From Pseudomonadota bacterium (GTDB taxonomy: Bacteria; Pseudomonadota; Gammaproteobacteria; Steroidobacterales; Steroidobacteraceae): a stretch of 64,000 bases of DNA. Location: the NCBI GenBank assembly GCA_023433705.1, contig JAEYUC010000108.1, positions 1 through 64,000 on the forward strand. The letters are read 5' to 3'. Position 1 is the first letter of the stretch, and every line of letters starts with the position of its first letter. Made by a program: the position numbers and the translations under genes. This document shows, piece by piece, positions 8,299-16,099 of this stretch. The notes beneath the pieces were generated by a model. It was not told the DNA's origin and searched no databases. It saw only the letters and a program-made list of their open reading frames with translations.

Positions 8299-9485
8299 TG
8301 CAGGCACTGACTAACGGACTGGTACTGCGGGATTCCGGATTCGCGGAAGGTCTCGCCGTGCTGGTGGATGGGCCGCGCATCGTCGCCGTGGTCGCCGAGG
8401 ACGATCCGCGCCTTCAGCAGGCGGAAGAGCACGATCTCGGCGGCCAGCTGCTGCTGCCCGGCTTCATCGATACACAGGTCAACGGGGGTGGCGGACTGCT
8501 GTTCAACGACGCGCCGACGGTCGAAACGATCCGCGCGATCGGCGCCGCGCACCGGCCGTTCGGCACCACCGGATTCCTGCCCACGCTGATCAGCGACGAT
8601 CTCGAGGTCATCGAGCGCGCGCTCGCCGCCGTGACCGAGGCCATCGCGCAGCGCGTGCCCGGCGTGCTCGGTATCCACATCGAGGGGCCATTCCTCAATC
8701 CGGAACGCAAGGGCACGCACGACGGCGCGAAACTGCGCCTGCTCGACACCGCCGCCGTCAAACTACTGTCCACGCCCACCGGCGGCCGCACGCTGGTCAC
8801 GCTCGCTCCCGAGCTGACCACGCCCGCCGTGGTACGCGAGCTCACCGAGGCCGGCGTGATCGTCGCCGCCGGACATACCAACGCGACCTTCGCGCAGGTG
8901 CGCGCGGCGCTCGACGTGGGCCTGCGCGGCTTCACGCACCTGTTCAACGCGATGTCGCCGCTCGGCACGCGGGAGCCGGGCGCCGTCGGCGCGGCGCTCG
9001 ACGACGTGGCGAGTTTCTGCGGAATCATCGTCGACGGCGTCCATGTCGATCCGGTCGTTCTCAAGATCGCGCTGCGCAGCCGGCCGCACGATCGCTTCGT
9101 GCTCGTCACCGACGCGATGCCGAACATCGGCACCGATCTCACGGAGTTCCGGCTCGCCGGCAAACGCGTCGTGGTGAGCGACGACCGGCTGGTCGACGAG
9201 AACGGAACGCTCGCGGGCGCCAACCTCACGATGGCGCGCGCGGTGGCGAACGCGGTCGACATGCTCGAGGTGGACCTGCGGCGCGCGGCCCGCATGGCGA
9301 GCGCGCAGCCCGCCGCGTATCTCAAACTCGACCGCGTGTTCGGCAGGATCGAGCCGGGTTATCTCGCGTGCCTGGTGCTGACGGACGAGAAACTCGGCGT
9401 CATCGAGACGTGGATAGACGGCGAACACATGCCGCATCGCCCGCTCGTCCCGGCCCGCGAGTTCGAACACATCGCGTCATCGTGA
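8298..9485 (+). CDS. nagA: N-acetylglucosamine-6-phosphate deacetylase
   Basis: This 395-residue amidohydrolase converts GlcNAc-6-P, produced by NagE, to GlcN-6-P and acetate. Family motifs are PGFIDTQVNGGGG, the metal ligand Glu129 in HIEGPFLNPERKG, the histidines in AAGHTNA and THLFNAM, DGVHVD, and the catalytic Asp in LVTDAM. Length is normal. The ATG overlaps the preceding TGA by one base. The stop abuts the stop of the convergent methyltransferase gene with no spacer, forming TGATCA. It is the last gene of the plus-strand nag operon. Confidence 0.95.
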   Translation: MQALTNGLVLRDSGFAEGLAVLVDGPRIVAVVAEDDPRLQQAEEHDLGGQLLLPGFIDTQVNGGGGLLFNDAPTVETIRAIGAAHRPFGTTGFLPTLISDDLEVIERALAAVTEAIAQRVPGVLGIHIEGPFLNPERKGTHDGAKLRLLDTAAVKLLSTPTGGRTLVTLAPELTTPAVVRELTEAGVIVAAGHTNATFAQVRAALDVGLRGFTHLFNAMSPLGTREPGAVGAALDDVASFCGIIVDGVHVDPVVLKIALRSRPHDRFVLVTDAMPNIGTDLTEFRLAGKRVVVSDDRLVDENGTLAGANLTMARAVANAVDMLEVDLRRAARMASAQPAAYLKLDRVFGRIEPGYLACLVLTDEKLGVIETWIDGEHMPHRPLVPAREFEHIASS

Positions 9486-10331
9486 TCACGCGCTGGCGCG
9501 CGCGCGCACGCGCCAACAGGCCGCGGTGAACCGCACGTCGGGTCCGTGCACGAAGGGATCGAATCCCGCGCGCACCGCGGCGACGACCTTCACCTTCGTG
9601 GCTTCGTCGGCCTGCTGCAACGCGAGCCCGACGGGCCCGAACCGGGCCATGTAACGATCCAGCTCCTTCGCCGGGAACACGCACGGCACGTCGATCGGAT
9701 CGATCCCGATCCGCACCCAGCCGGCTTGTTCGAGGATGGTCGCCACCCGCCGCCGGTCCGCGAACGCGAACTGGCCCGGCGCGCCCGGCACGCGCGGCGG
9801 GATGTCGGGTAGATAGGGAGCGGCGGCCCGCTCGGCGGCGGTCATGAAGGGATTTTCAGCGGGGCCGCGGAAGACGGCGAGATCGAGGCACGCGTCGCCG
9901 CTCGCCGCCCGGCGCAGATTGGCGAACGCGCGCACCGGATCGTCGAAGAACATGACGCCGAAGCGCGATATGAAACGGTCGAAGGTAGCGGGCTCGAAGG
10001 AGTGAATCTGCGCGTCGGCGCAGACGAAGGTCGCGGTCGAGCCGGCGCGCGACGCGCGTTCGCGCGCGAAGACGATCATGGGTTCGGATATGTCTATGCC
10101 GACGGCTCGGCCCCGTGCGCCCACGCGTCGCGCCGCGGCGAGAGTCGTGCTGCCGGTGCCGCAGCCGATGTCTAGCACGCGCGCGCCGGAGTCCGCTTCG
10201 ATCGGCTCCACGAGCATCCGCTCGAAGAGCTCGAACATGCCATCCATCATCTCCTGTGCCTCGATCCAGGCCTGGCCGGCGGGACCGTTCCACAATTTCG
10301 CCTGGTCGGTGGCAGCTTGATCGGCGCTCAT
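9486..10331 (-). CDS. Class I SAM-dependent methyltransferase, substrate unknown
   Basis: This 281-residue cytoplasmic protein has a Rossmann methyltransferase domain. The SAM-binding motif I is VLDIGCGTGSTTLAAA (about residues 51-66), followed by VGIDISEPM and the post-motif FDRFISRFGVMFFDDP. The family resembles UbiE/arsenite-type methyltransferases, but no arsenic-binding cysteine set is present and no substrate can be named. The ATG at 10331 is preferred over a GTG three codons upstream because GAGG sits 8 nt before it. It is convergent with nagA, with stop codons back to back. It is not obviously linked to the nag or tRNA genes beside it. Confidence 0.85.
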   Translation of the reverse strand: MSADQAATDQAKLWNGPAGQAWIEAQEMMDGMFELFERMLVEPIEADSGARVLDIGCGTGSTTLAAARRVGARGRAVGIDISEPMIVFARERASRAGSTATFVCADAQIHSFEPATFDRFISRFGVMFFDDPVRAFANLRRAASGDACLDLAVFRGPAENPFMTAAERAAAPYLPDIPPRVPGAPGQFAFADRRRVATILEQAGWVRIGIDPIDVPCVFPAKELDRYMARFGPVGLALQQADEATKVKVVAAVRAGFDPFVHGPDVRFTAACWRVRARASA

Positions 10332-10490
10332 TTCGTTCACCTCGCGTGTCTACATCGCGCGCCAGTGTGCCAACTCAAGTCGACATGAGGTCAAGAGGCG
10401 CCGGCCGCGTCAGGCCCGCGCGGAGTTCTCCGCCTTCGAGCGCATCGGGGTCCAGGCGGCGGCCCGAATCGTCGAAGCTCAAACTACTCC

Positions 10491-10521
10491 AAAAAAAACG
10501 CCACCTCGAGGGTAGCGTTTT
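10491..10521 (-). terminator. Rho-independent terminator after the PEP-CTERM remnant
   Basis: On the minus strand a 9-bp stem (arms at 10511-10519 and 10497-10505, one U-G pair) with a CTCGA loop is followed by an eight-base T run (10498-10491). It lies about 25 nt beyond the PEP-CTERM stop codon and would end transcripts coming from the tRNA side. Confidence 0.75.
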
Positions 10522-10543
10522 CGCGAATGCGACATCCGGCCGC

Positions 10544-10912
10544 TCAGCGCTTGCGCCGTCTCGCCAGGCCGATGCCTCCAAGGCCGAGCGCCAGGAGCGC
10601 GAATGTGCCCGGCTCGGGAACGCCGTGCGGAGAACCGACGACCAACGGATCGCTGAGCACCGGTGCAGTGACGGGGGGTGTTCCCAGGTAGACCCCCTGG
10701 GCGGAGCTGACGATCCGGAAGTCCTGAACGTCGACCACGCCGGTGCCCTGGTATGCGAACACGACCTTGATGAAGTAATCCGCGTTCTGCCTCAGGCCGA
10801 TCGCTTCAGACGGAAGAAAAGCCGGAAAACCACATCGCTCGATGTTGTAAGGCGTACCGACACCCGTCGGGTTGTCAGGGACGTTGCTGGAGAGGTTGTT
10901 TGCGCACGGAGA
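10544..10912 (-). pseudogene. 5'-truncated PEP-CTERM protein remnant
   Basis: The frame ends with a clear PEP-CTERM sorting signal: VPEPGTF, a hydrophobic helix ALLALGLGGIGLA, and RRRKR. Ahead of it is about 95 residues of beta-type sequence (for example DYFIKVVFAYQGTGVVDVQD). Such proteins are exported and processed by an exosortase, yet no signal peptide is present. The frame is continuous upstream only by reading into the neighbouring tRNA-Thr gene, where the first ATG falls inside the T-arm side of the tRNA. I therefore read it as the 3' end of a PEP-CTERM gene cut off at the tRNA 3' end. No exosortase gene is seen nearby. A short expressed form cannot be excluded, but no ribosome-binding site supports one. 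Confidence 0.65.
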
Positions 10913-10988
10913 TGGTGCCGGCTGCAGGGATCGAACCCGCGACATCCAGTTTACAAAACTGGCGCTCTACCAACTGAGCTAAGCCGGC
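10913..10988 (-). tRNA. tRNA-Thr (anticodon UGU)
   Basis: The minus strand folds as a full 76-nt tRNA. It has a 7-bp acceptor stem (GCCGGCT with AGCCGGC), a D-arm TAGCTCAGTTGGTAGAGC, an anticodon stem-loop CCAGTTTTGTAAACTGG with anticodon TGT, a T-arm GCGGGTTCGATCCCTGC, discriminator A, and an encoded CCA. It lies 56 nt downstream of the SPOR gene, matching the order birA-coaX-tRNA-Thr(UGU) known from other gammaproteobacteria. The tRNA-Tyr, tRNA-Gly, tRNA-Thr, tuf and secE genes that usually follow are missing. Confidence 0.97.
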
Positions 10989-11044
10989 GTTCCGGGGACT
11001 GCCAAGGAGGCGAATGGGATTTTAGGCGCTGGCAGCGCCCCGGG

Positions 11045-11692
11045 CTATTCCGCGTCTTCGTTTTCGCCAGCCGGGGCCCCGGATTCGGCGGGACAGGGTC
11101 GGAATTCGAGTTCCGCGTCCCCGGCCTGGAACTTCTGTCCTTCGAGCGGTGGCGAACCGGACTTGAGGGTGAGGTCCAGCCAGATGGTCGAAGCCTTTTT
11201 TTCCCGCGCCTCGATTTGCGGCAGGAGCTGCAACCGCGCGACGCGCTCGGATTGCGCGAATGCGCGCTGCTCATCCGAGAAGATGCCGAGCGAGATGCGG
11301 CGTGCGCCGGCTTCGCCCACGACCTGCACATCGCTGATGCCACCGCGGCTCAATCGCTCCAGGAGCCGGCGCTCGGCGGTTGGATTGACGGGCGCTTCGA
11401 GGTAGACCCAGTAACCGTCGAGCAGGCGTTCTGCTTCCTCGCGCGGCACGGACGGATAACCGGAGTCGGCGAGTGCCGAACGTGCGCGCGCGGCGAGCGC
11501 CGCATTCGCGAACGGGCCGACGGTGACGCAGCTGCCATCGAGCGCCATGGGCGCGGATTCGTTCGCGAGCTGCAGCGGAGGCGCGGAAACGGGCGGCGAC
11601 ACCGGGAGCGCCGGATCCTTCGGCGCGAGCCAGTGCGACCACGCGAAATACGCGAGGTTTGCGAGTAACAGGACGAGGAGGACGGCACGCAC
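11045..11692 (-). CDS. Membrane-anchored SPOR-domain protein
   Basis: This 215-residue protein has one N-terminal membrane helix (VLLVLLLANLAYFAWSHWL), a Pro-rich periplasmic linker, and a SPOR-like region of about 80 residues (CVTVGPFANAALAARARSAL and later RISLGIFSDEQRAFAQSERV). SPOR domains bind denuded septal peptidoglycan. The C-terminal 50 residues are acidic and of unknown role. The start is GTG, 16 nt downstream of coaX, so it is probably the last protein gene of the plsY-birA-coaX operon before tRNA-Thr. A SPOR gene in this position is common next to coaX in related genomes. Confidence 0.8.
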   Translation of the reverse strand: MRAVLLVLLLANLAYFAWSHWLAPKDPALPVSPPVSAPPLQLANESAPMALDGSCVTVGPFANAALAARARSALADSGYPSVPREEAERLLDGYWVYLEAPVNPTAERRLLERLSRGGISDVQVVGEAGARRISLGIFSDEQRAFAQSERVARLQLLPQIEAREKKASTIWLDLTLKSGSPPLEGQKFQAGDAELEFRPCPAESGAPAGENEDAE

Positions 11693-11708
11693 GCGAGGCG
11701 CGAGTGTA

Positions 11709-12476
11709 TCAAATGCCTTCGGCGGAGCCTTGGGCGAACACCGCGAGACCGCGCAACACGAGGTCGGGAACCACGCGTCTGGCGACGCGGACCCGCTTGC
11801 CGATTTCGACAGCGCCGCCGCCCGTTAGCAGCAGCACGGGCCGCGCGCCCAGCGCCCGCGCGGACTCCTCGACCGCGCGCTCGATCAGCGCGGCGGCCGC
11901 GAAGCGCGCTCCGGCGGCGATGGCGCTCGCGGTATTGCCGGCGAACAGCCTCGCGCCGTTCGGGACATCGCCACGCGCACGACGCCGGATGCCGTGCGTG
12001 CCCTTCAAAAGACTCTCGACCATGAACGCCGGACCCGGGGCGATCGCGCCACCGAGGTGACGCCCGTTGGCATCGACCGCATCGAGCGTCAGCGCGGTAC
12101 CGATATTCGCGACGAGCACGGCTTTCCCGCGCGCGAGCTCGCGGGCGCCGATGATGCCCACCCAACGATCCGCGCCGAGTCGCCAGGGATCGCGATAGCC
12201 GTTGCGCACTCCATGGGCTTTGCGGGAGCTGCGCACGAATTCGGGCCGCACGCCGAAGCGCGTCTTCGTGGCGACCGCGAGCGCGCGCTCGAAGCGCGGT
12301 CCGGCCACGTTCACCGCGACGACGCGATCCACGCCCGCGGGAGCGCGGGCGATCACGGCGCGCATGCCGGTGGGATCGCCGGCGTGTACGCCCGCGCCCA
12401 TGCGCGTCGGTCGCGAGCCCCGGGCCAGCGCCCATTTCACGCGCGTGTTGCCGATGTCGACTAACAAGGTGGTCAT
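11709..12476 (-). CDS. coaX: Type III pantothenate kinase
   Basis: This 255-residue cytoplasmic kinase does the first step of coenzyme A synthesis, pantothenate to 4'-phosphopantothenate. ASKHA-fold motifs are visible: phosphate loop DIGNTRVKWAL at the N terminus, GADRWVGIIGA (pantothenate-site), the catalytic-Asp region ANIGTALTLDAVD, GGAIAPGPAFMVESLLKGT, and adenosine-site LLLTGGGAVEIG. The ATG overlaps the birA stop as ATGA, indicating translational coupling. Pairing of birA with coaX is a common gene order. Confidence 0.95.
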   Translation of the reverse strand: MTTLLVDIGNTRVKWALARGSRPTRMGAGVHAGDPTGMRAVIARAPAGVDRVVAVNVAGPRFERALAVATKTRFGVRPEFVRSSRKAHGVRNGYRDPWRLGADRWVGIIGARELARGKAVLVANIGTALTLDAVDANGRHLGGAIAPGPAFMVESLLKGTHGIRRRARGDVPNGARLFAGNTASAIAAGARFAAAALIERAVEESARALGARPVLLLTGGGAVEIGKRVRVARRVVPDLVLRGLAVFAQGSAEGI

Positions 12477-13495
12477 GAATCGATCCGTACGCTCACTTCG
12501 CCCGAGATGAATCGCCTGATGCCTTCGTGCGTCTCGACCAGCAGCGCGCCGTGCGCGTCGATGCCGCGCGCGACGCCGCGGGTCACTTCTCCGGCGTTGT
12601 CGATGCGCACTTCCTGGCCGGACAACGCATCGCGCTCGCGCCACTGCGCGACATGGGGCGCGAATCCCTGGCGCGGGAACTCCGCGAGCGCGGGCACGAG
12701 CCGTTCGATGAGTGCGGCGACGAGAACATTTCGATCCGGAACCTGCGCGAGATTCGCGCGCAGGTCGTCCGCCACGTTGCCGGTGAGCGCGACGGCGGCG
12801 CGCGCTTCCTCTCCCAACAGGACATTGAGTCCGATCCCGATGACGACGTGCACGGGCCCGCCCGCTTCCGCGCGCATCTCGATCAGGATCCCGCCGAGCT
12901 TGCCCTGCGCCGAAACGAGGTCGTTGGGCCACTTGAGCCGCACGTCTTCCATGCCGATCGAGCGCAACGCATTGGCTGCTTCGAGTCCGACGACCAGGCT
13001 CAGGGCCGAGAGGTCCGCGGGCATGTCCGGGAATTGCCACGCGAGAGACAGGCAGATGCCACCGCCAGGCGGCGCTATCCACCCGCGCCCGCGGCGCCCA
13101 CGTCCGCCCGTCTGGTTCTCCGCGAGAACGATGGCCGCCATGCCCGCGCCGGGTGGCAAGGAGTCGAGCAGCTTCGTGTTCGTCGAATCGAGCGTCCACT
13201 CCACGAGCAGCGCCTCGATGCGTTCACGGACCGCCGCGGGCAAGGCCGCCTCGATACGCTCCGGGCACAGCGGACTCACGCCGGACGCGAGCCGATAACC
13301 CTTGTGCGGCTGGGCGTCGAGCGCGACACCGAGCTCGCGCAATTGCTCGACCGCTTTCCAGACCGCGGCCCGGGTGACGGCGAGATCCGCGGCCAGCGCC
13401 TCGCCCGAACGGAAGTGCCGGTCGTCGAGCCGCTGGAACACGCGCTGCGGCAGTGGAGCTTCCGCGTTCACGAACGGCCGCGACCGAACAACCAT
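12473..13495 (-). CDS. birA: Biotin operon repressor / biotin-protein ligase
   Basis: This bifunctional protein attaches biotin to acetyl-CoA carboxylase BCCP and represses biotin genes. An N-terminal winged helix (SGEALAADLAVTRAAVWKAV) precedes the ligase core with the biotinyl-AMP loop GGRGRRGRGW, KWPNDLV, KLGGILIE and GIGLNV, then a C-terminal SH3-like cap. The listed ATG gives 340 residues and overlaps plsY by 28 nt. A GTG at 13471 would overlap the plsY stop as GTGA, giving 332 residues, and fits the 4-nt overlap style of neighbouring genes. Neither has a strong ribosome-binding site. It is the middle gene of a plsY-birA-coaX operon. Confidence 0.93.
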   Translation of the reverse strand: MVVRSRPFVNAEAPLPQRVFQRLDDRHFRSGEALAADLAVTRAAVWKAVEQLRELGVALDAQPHKGYRLASGVSPLCPERIEAALPAAVRERIEALLVEWTLDSTNTKLLDSLPPGAGMAAIVLAENQTGGRGRRGRGWIAPPGGGICLSLAWQFPDMPADLSALSLVVGLEAANALRSIGMEDVRLKWPNDLVSAQGKLGGILIEMRAEAGGPVHVVIGIGLNVLLGEEARAAVALTGNVADDLRANLAQVPDRNVLVAALIERLVPALAEFPRQGFAPHVAQWRERDALSGQEVRIDNAGEVTRGVARGIDAHGALLVETHEGIRRFISGEVSVRIDS

Positions 13496-14115
13496 AGTTT
13501 GCGCGCGCGCGGCTCGGTGCCGGCGCGCATGCGCGCGACGTTGCCGCGATGAGTGACGATGACGAGCGCCGCGCAGGCCAGGGCGAAACCCAGCGTCGGC
13601 GTCAGCACCGGTCCATCGCGCATCAGTAGATAGATAGGGATGGCGATCGAGGCGCAGATGGATGCGAAGCCCACGAAACCGGAAACCATCACCACGCCGA
13701 GCCAGCTCGCGAACAACGGCACGAGCAGCGCCAGGTCGATGCCGGCGAATGCGCCGACCAGGGTCGCGACGCCCTTCCCGCCCCGAAAGCCGTGCCAAAC
13801 GGGGAAGACGTGGCCGATGATCGCGGCGAAAGCGCAGGCGGGAGGCAACCACAGGTCGGGAGGGGGACGGACTTGAAGTCCGTCCGCGATGGATAAGCCG
13901 GGGACCACAGCCGCCGCGATCCAGCCCTTCGCGATGTCGATCAGGAACACCCAGAACGCGAAGCCGGCGCCCTGCGTGCGCAGCGCATTGGTGCCGCCGG
14001 CATTGCCGCTGCCCTGCGTGCGGATGTCGACGCCGCCCCGCAGCCTGCCGACCACGAGGCTGCCGACGACGGAGCCCAGAAGATAGGCGAGCAGGACCTT
14101 GGCGAGGAATTCCAT
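13468..14115 (-). CDS. plsY: Acyl-phosphate glycerol-3-phosphate acyltransferase
   Basis: This 215-residue inner-membrane enzyme makes lysophosphatidic acid from acyl-phosphate and glycerol-3-phosphate. All three family motifs are present: GSGNAGGTNALR, HGFRGGKGVAT and THRGNVARM, set among five or so membrane helices. Between helices 2 and 3 the loop ADGLQVRPPPD is encoded by a small palindrome at about 13870-13888 (GACGGACT, TGA, AGTCCGTC). It may be an in-frame palindromic insertion tolerated in a loop. It lies 9 nt upstream of the CtlX-like gene's stop on the same strand. Confidence 0.93.
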   Translation of the reverse strand: MEFLAKVLLAYLLGSVVGSLVVGRLRGGVDIRTQGSGNAGGTNALRTQGAGFAFWVFLIDIAKGWIAAAVVPGLSIADGLQVRPPPDLWLPPACAFAAIIGHVFPVWHGFRGGKGVATLVGAFAGIDLALLVPLFASWLGVVMVSGFVGFASICASIAIPIYLLMRDGPVLTPTLGFALACAALVIVTHRGNVARMRAGTEPRARKLWLFGRGRS

Positions 14116-14124
14116 CGGGAACGT

Positions 14125-15087
14125 TCAGCGCAGGAAGACTTCCGCGAGCATACAACGGACGCTGCCGCCCCCGTGGTGTTCGATGACATCGATGGGCGCG
14201 ACGAGCACCGAGTCCACCGCGCCGCGCAGCCGCGCGAACTTTTCGGGCGCGAGCGTGCGCCGCGCCGTGCGCGACATCACCAGCACCCGGAAATCTCCGA
14301 GATGTTCGTCCCAGCTCCCCACCTCGAGCATGTTGCCCGCGAAGCCATGCAACTCGGCCGGATCGAGCGCGACGATTTCGCGCCCCGCGGCACGCAGTCG
14401 GGAGGCGATGCGTTCGCGGTCGCCGGCGGCGATGTTCTCGAGCGCGACTATCGCGATGCGCGTGCCGATGCTCACCGCGACGTTGGTGTGGTAGATGGGC
14501 ACGGCGGCCTCGTCGCAGGCATTGAACAGCTCGAGCTCGTAGCCCATCTCGCGCGCCCACTCCGCGGCGACCACCGCATCGGTCCGCGGCGACAGGCACG
14601 CATACGCGACGCGATCCAGGTGGTCCAGCACGAGGCTGCCCGTGCCTTCGAGGAAGCGTCCTTCCTTTTCATGGGGCGTGAGGTCGACCACGCGGCGCAC
14701 GACGTAGCCCGTCTCGCGCTGCACCGCTTCCACGACCTCCATGCGGCGCTCGAGCCGTCGGCTTTCGCACTGCATCGGATAAAGCACCACGGTGCCATCC
14801 GCGTGGAAGCTGACCCAGTTGTTGGGAAACACGGCGTCCGGCTTGCACGGCCGGGAGGAATCCTCGGCGATGCAGACCGGCATTCCCTCCGAAGACAGCG
14901 CGGCCGCGAACGCGTCGAACTCCGCGAGCGCGCGCGCGGACACTTCGGCCGCCGTTTCCGCACCGGCGGCATGTTGAAACCGGTTCGTCTGCGCCGTTTC
15001 GGCGTTGTAGCCGAACGCCTTGGGACGAACCATCAACAGGGCGTTGCAAACCTGCCTTCGAACGGGCGCATGGGCGGGAGGCGGCAT
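14125..15087 (-). CDS. ctlX: CtlX-like citrulline/arginine-type guanidino hydrolase
   Basis: This 320-residue protein belongs to the pentein (amidinotransferase/DDAH) fold group and is most like citrulline-utilisation hydrolases. Visible motifs are MVRPKAFGYNAET and the substrate-binding PNNWVSFH. The catalytic acid/His region is HEKEGRFLEGTGSLVLDH and YHTNVAVSIG, and the nucleophile Cys312 lies in HGGGSVRCMLAEV. I start at MPPPAHAPV because a longer frame would overlap the divergent oxygenase gene. Only 46 bp separates it from that gene, so the two may share a promoter region. The substrate (citrulline, arginine or a methylarginine) cannot be decided from sequence. Confidence 0.8.
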   Translation of the reverse strand: MPPPAHAPVRRQVCNALLMVRPKAFGYNAETAQTNRFQHAAGAETAAEVSARALAEFDAFAAALSSEGMPVCIAEDSSRPCKPDAVFPNNWVSFHADGTVVLYPMQCESRRLERRMEVVEAVQRETGYVVRRVVDLTPHEKEGRFLEGTGSLVLDHLDRVAYACLSPRTDAVVAAEWAREMGYELELFNACDEAAVPIYHTNVAVSIGTRIAIVALENIAAGDRERIASRLRAAGREIVALDPAELHGFAGNMLEVGSWDEHLGDFRVLVMSRTARRTLAPEKFARLRGAVDSVLVAPIDVIEHHGGGSVRCMLAEVFLR

Positions 15088-15133
15088 GTCGGCGACTTCT
15101 ACATCCCAATGGGGGTAGGCACAATAGCCGCGA

Positions 15134-16066
15134 ATGCCCGACGCAGTACCCACCCTCGACGCACGCGATACCGAAAGCGCCCGCTTCGCCCAGGACATCG
15201 CGTCGGCCTACGCCGAGTACGGGTTCGTGATCATCCAGAACCACGGAATCGACAAGCGGCTCATCGACCGCTGCCTGGACGCGTTCCGCGCGTTCTTCGC
15301 GATGCCCGAGGCCGACAAGCGCAAGTACCAGGTGCCGGGCGGCGGCGGCGCGCGCGGCTACACGCCGTTCGGAATCGAGACCGCCAAGGGCGCGAAGCAC
15401 CACGATCTCAAGGAGTTCTGGCACGTCGGCCGCGATTTGCCGGAGGGCCACCCTTACACGCAGGTAATGGCGCCGAACGTCTGGGTGGAAACCATTCCCG
15501 GCATGCGCGACTCCACGCTCGCGCTCTACGACGCATTCGACTCGCTCGGCCGGCGACTGCTCGGCGCCATCGCGCGTTCCGTCGCGTTGCCATCGAACTA
15601 CTTCGACGACAAGGTGGACTTCGGCAACAGCGTGTTGCGCGTCATTCACTACCCGCCGATGCCGGCGGAACCGACGCCATCGGTGCGCGCGGGCGCGCAC
15701 GAGGACATCAACGTCATCACGCTGCTGCTCGGCGCGGAAGAGCCGGGACTCGAAGTGTTGTCGAAGAAAGGCGAATGGTTGCCGATCAACCCGCCGCCCA
15801 ACTCACTGGTCTGCAACGTCGGCGACATGCTGCAGCGGCTCACCAACGGTCACCTGCGTTCGACGACGCACCGCGTCGTGAATCCGCCGCGCGAACGCGC
15901 GACCAACGCACGCTACTCGCTGCCGTTCTTCCTGCACTTCAATCCCGATTTCCTGATCAGGACGCTGCCGCAATACGTCGACGCGCAGCACCCCGACCAG
16001 TTTCCCGAACCGATCACCGCGCACGACTTCCTGCAGGAGCGGTTGCGCGAGATCAAGCTCATCTAG
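15134..16066 (+). CDS. Isopenicillin N synthase-like 2-oxoglutarate/Fe(II) dioxygenase
   Basis: This 310-residue cytoplasmic oxygenase has an N-terminal DIOX_N region (YGFVIIQNHGIDKRLIDRC) and a double-stranded beta-helix core. The iron ligands are His189 and Asp191 (GAHEDIN) and His246 (TTHRVVNPP). The 2-oxoglutarate-binding Arg260-x-Ser262 lies in RYSLPFF. A 2-oxoglutarate-dependent hydroxylase is more likely than true isopenicillin N synthase, because no beta-lactam gene is near and this family is widespread. It precedes the nucleoside transporter by 33 nt and could be cotranscribed with it. The substrate is unknown. Confidence 0.85.
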   Translation: MPDAVPTLDARDTESARFAQDIASAYAEYGFVIIQNHGIDKRLIDRCLDAFRAFFAMPEADKRKYQVPGGGGARGYTPFGIETAKGAKHHDLKEFWHVGRDLPEGHPYTQVMAPNVWVETIPGMRDSTLALYDAFDSLGRRLLGAIARSVALPSNYFDDKVDFGNSVLRVIHYPPMPAEPTPSVRAGAHEDINVITLLLGAEEPGLEVLSKKGEWLPINPPPNSLVCNVGDMLQRLTNGHLRSTTHRVVNPPRERATNARYSLPFFLHFNPDFLIRTLPQYVDAQHPDQFPEPITAHDFLQERLREIKLI

Positions 16067-16099
16067 CTACGCTCAGAAAAACAAGAAGAGGTCTCGACG

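Noticed and set aside
9480..9491. TGATCA between nagA and the methyltransferase as an operator.
   Set aside because: It is formed simply by two abutting opposite TGA stop codons.
10544..10945. A 133-codon PEP-CTERM gene starting at an ATG inside tRNA-Thr.
   Set aside because: The first 13 codons are the tRNA 3' half. There is no ribosome-binding site or signal peptide, so I call a truncated remnant starting after the tRNA.
15134..16066. True isopenicillin N synthase of beta-lactam synthesis.
   Set aside because: Only the general 2-oxoglutarate/iron dioxygenase motifs are shared, and no ACV synthetase or other beta-lactam gene is nearby.
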